A stretch of DNA of 5,756 bases from NCBI GenBank assembly GCA_964556145.1, contig CAZKVD010000106.1:1-5756 (forward strand), read 5' to 3'. Shown in pieces: positions 5,513 through 5,756 of the stretch. Position 1 is the first letter of the stretch; every line of letters starts with the position of its first letter. This DNA is from F1-20-MAGs119 sp964556145 (lineage in GTDB: Bacteria; Actinomycetota; Acidimicrobiia; Acidimicrobiales; Ilumatobacteraceae). The notes beneath the pieces were generated by a model. The model was not told the origin of the DNA. It saw only the letters and a list, made by a program, of their open reading frames with translations, and ran no database searches. The position numbers and the translations under genes are program-made.

Positions 5513-5756
5513 TGCCGTTGGCGGGAACGACGCCGAGGCGACCCGCCTGAAAGTCCTCGAACGCCTGCTGTAGTTCGGCGCGGGTGTTCATCACGAACGG
5601 CCCGTACTGCTCGACCGGCTCGCCGATCGGTTCGCCACCCAACAGAATCACGTCGAGCGGACCGTTCGCCGACGCGGTGAGAGTGATGGTGTCGCCCGCA
5701 CCGAACACGGCGAGTCGACCGAGACCGAACGACACCTGCTCGGTGCCGACGGTTCC
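5490..5756 (-). CDS. Pirin-family protein, C-terminal 88 residues, cut by the window edge
   Basis: The frame is open from the right edge of the window to a TGA at 5492-5490. It encodes the end of the C-terminal cupin domain of a pirin. The diagnostic blocks are FGAGDTITLTA, VILLGGEPIGEPVEQYGPFVMNT and AFEDFQAGRLG, all close to the family consensus. The GTG at 5735 is internal: codons continue upstream (GTVGTEQ) and the pirin motif spans it. The N-terminal domain with the metal-binding His/Glu residues lies outside, so activity (for example quercetinase-like dioxygenase, or a regulatory role) cannot be judged. Its 3' end overlaps the hydrolase gene by 23 bp tail to tail. A functional link to the hydrolase is possible but not shown. 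Confidence 0.93.
   Translation of the reverse strand, partial: GTVGTEQVSFGLGRLAVFGAGDTITLTASANGPLDVILLGGEPIGEPVEQYGPFVMNTRAELQQAFEDFQAGRLGVVPANGIRPFRGR

Noticed and set aside
5490..5735. Short complete 81-residue gene starting at 5735
   Set aside because: The frame continues to the window edge with pirin-like residues, and the C-terminal pirin domain cannot stand as a full protein, so this is a partial gene.
1..5756. Mobile elements, CRISPR repeats, tRNA or rRNA genes, intrinsic terminators
   Set aside because: No transposase, repeat array, RNA gene signature or GC hairpin followed by a T-run was seen by eye. The only gap between genes is 3332-3410.

Overview
The window is about 5.8 kb of high-GC DNA packed end to end with protein genes. 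The GC content, the many GTG starts, the overlapping start and stop codons and the gene families point to a high-GC actinomycete, most plausibly a Rhodococcus-like member of the Mycobacteriales. That assignment is inference from sequence style, not a marker gene. I see no rRNA, tRNA, insertion sequence, CRISPR array or phage gene.

Left part (1-1462, + strand): the 3' part of the ribosome-assembly GTPase gene engB, overlapping by 8 bp a ten-helix EamA/DMT-family transporter gene. Centre left (1419-3331, - strand): a TetR-family repressor gene followed by a 12-helix major facilitator gene of the monocarboxylate-transporter type, joined by a 4-bp GTGA overlap. Centre right (3411-5512, + strand): an ACAD10/11-like acyl-CoA dehydrogenase followed by an alpha/beta hydrolase, again joined by a 4-bp GTGA overlap. 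Right edge (5490-5756, - strand): the C-terminal part of a pirin-family protein that runs off the window.

The coherent unit is the middle four genes. The regulator and the transporter face the dehydrogenase and hydrolase across a 79-bp divergent control region. That region holds a near-perfect palindrome just upstream of the dehydrogenase ribosome binding site, a plausible leaderless promoter for tetR, and a weaker candidate promoter for the dehydrogenase. The simplest reading is a small substrate-inducible module that takes up (or exports) an organic acid and processes its CoA thioester, repressed by the TetR protein. The substrate cannot be read from the sequence. The dehydrogenase belongs to the branch whose eukaryotic members (ACAD10/11) and bacterial relative LvaC act on 4-oxygenated acyl-CoAs, which gives a concrete hypothesis.

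Both convergent gene pairs overlap tail to tail (44 bp and 23 bp), leaving no room for an ordinary terminator between them. I found no clearly unprecedented system; the divergent module is the part most worth pursuing.
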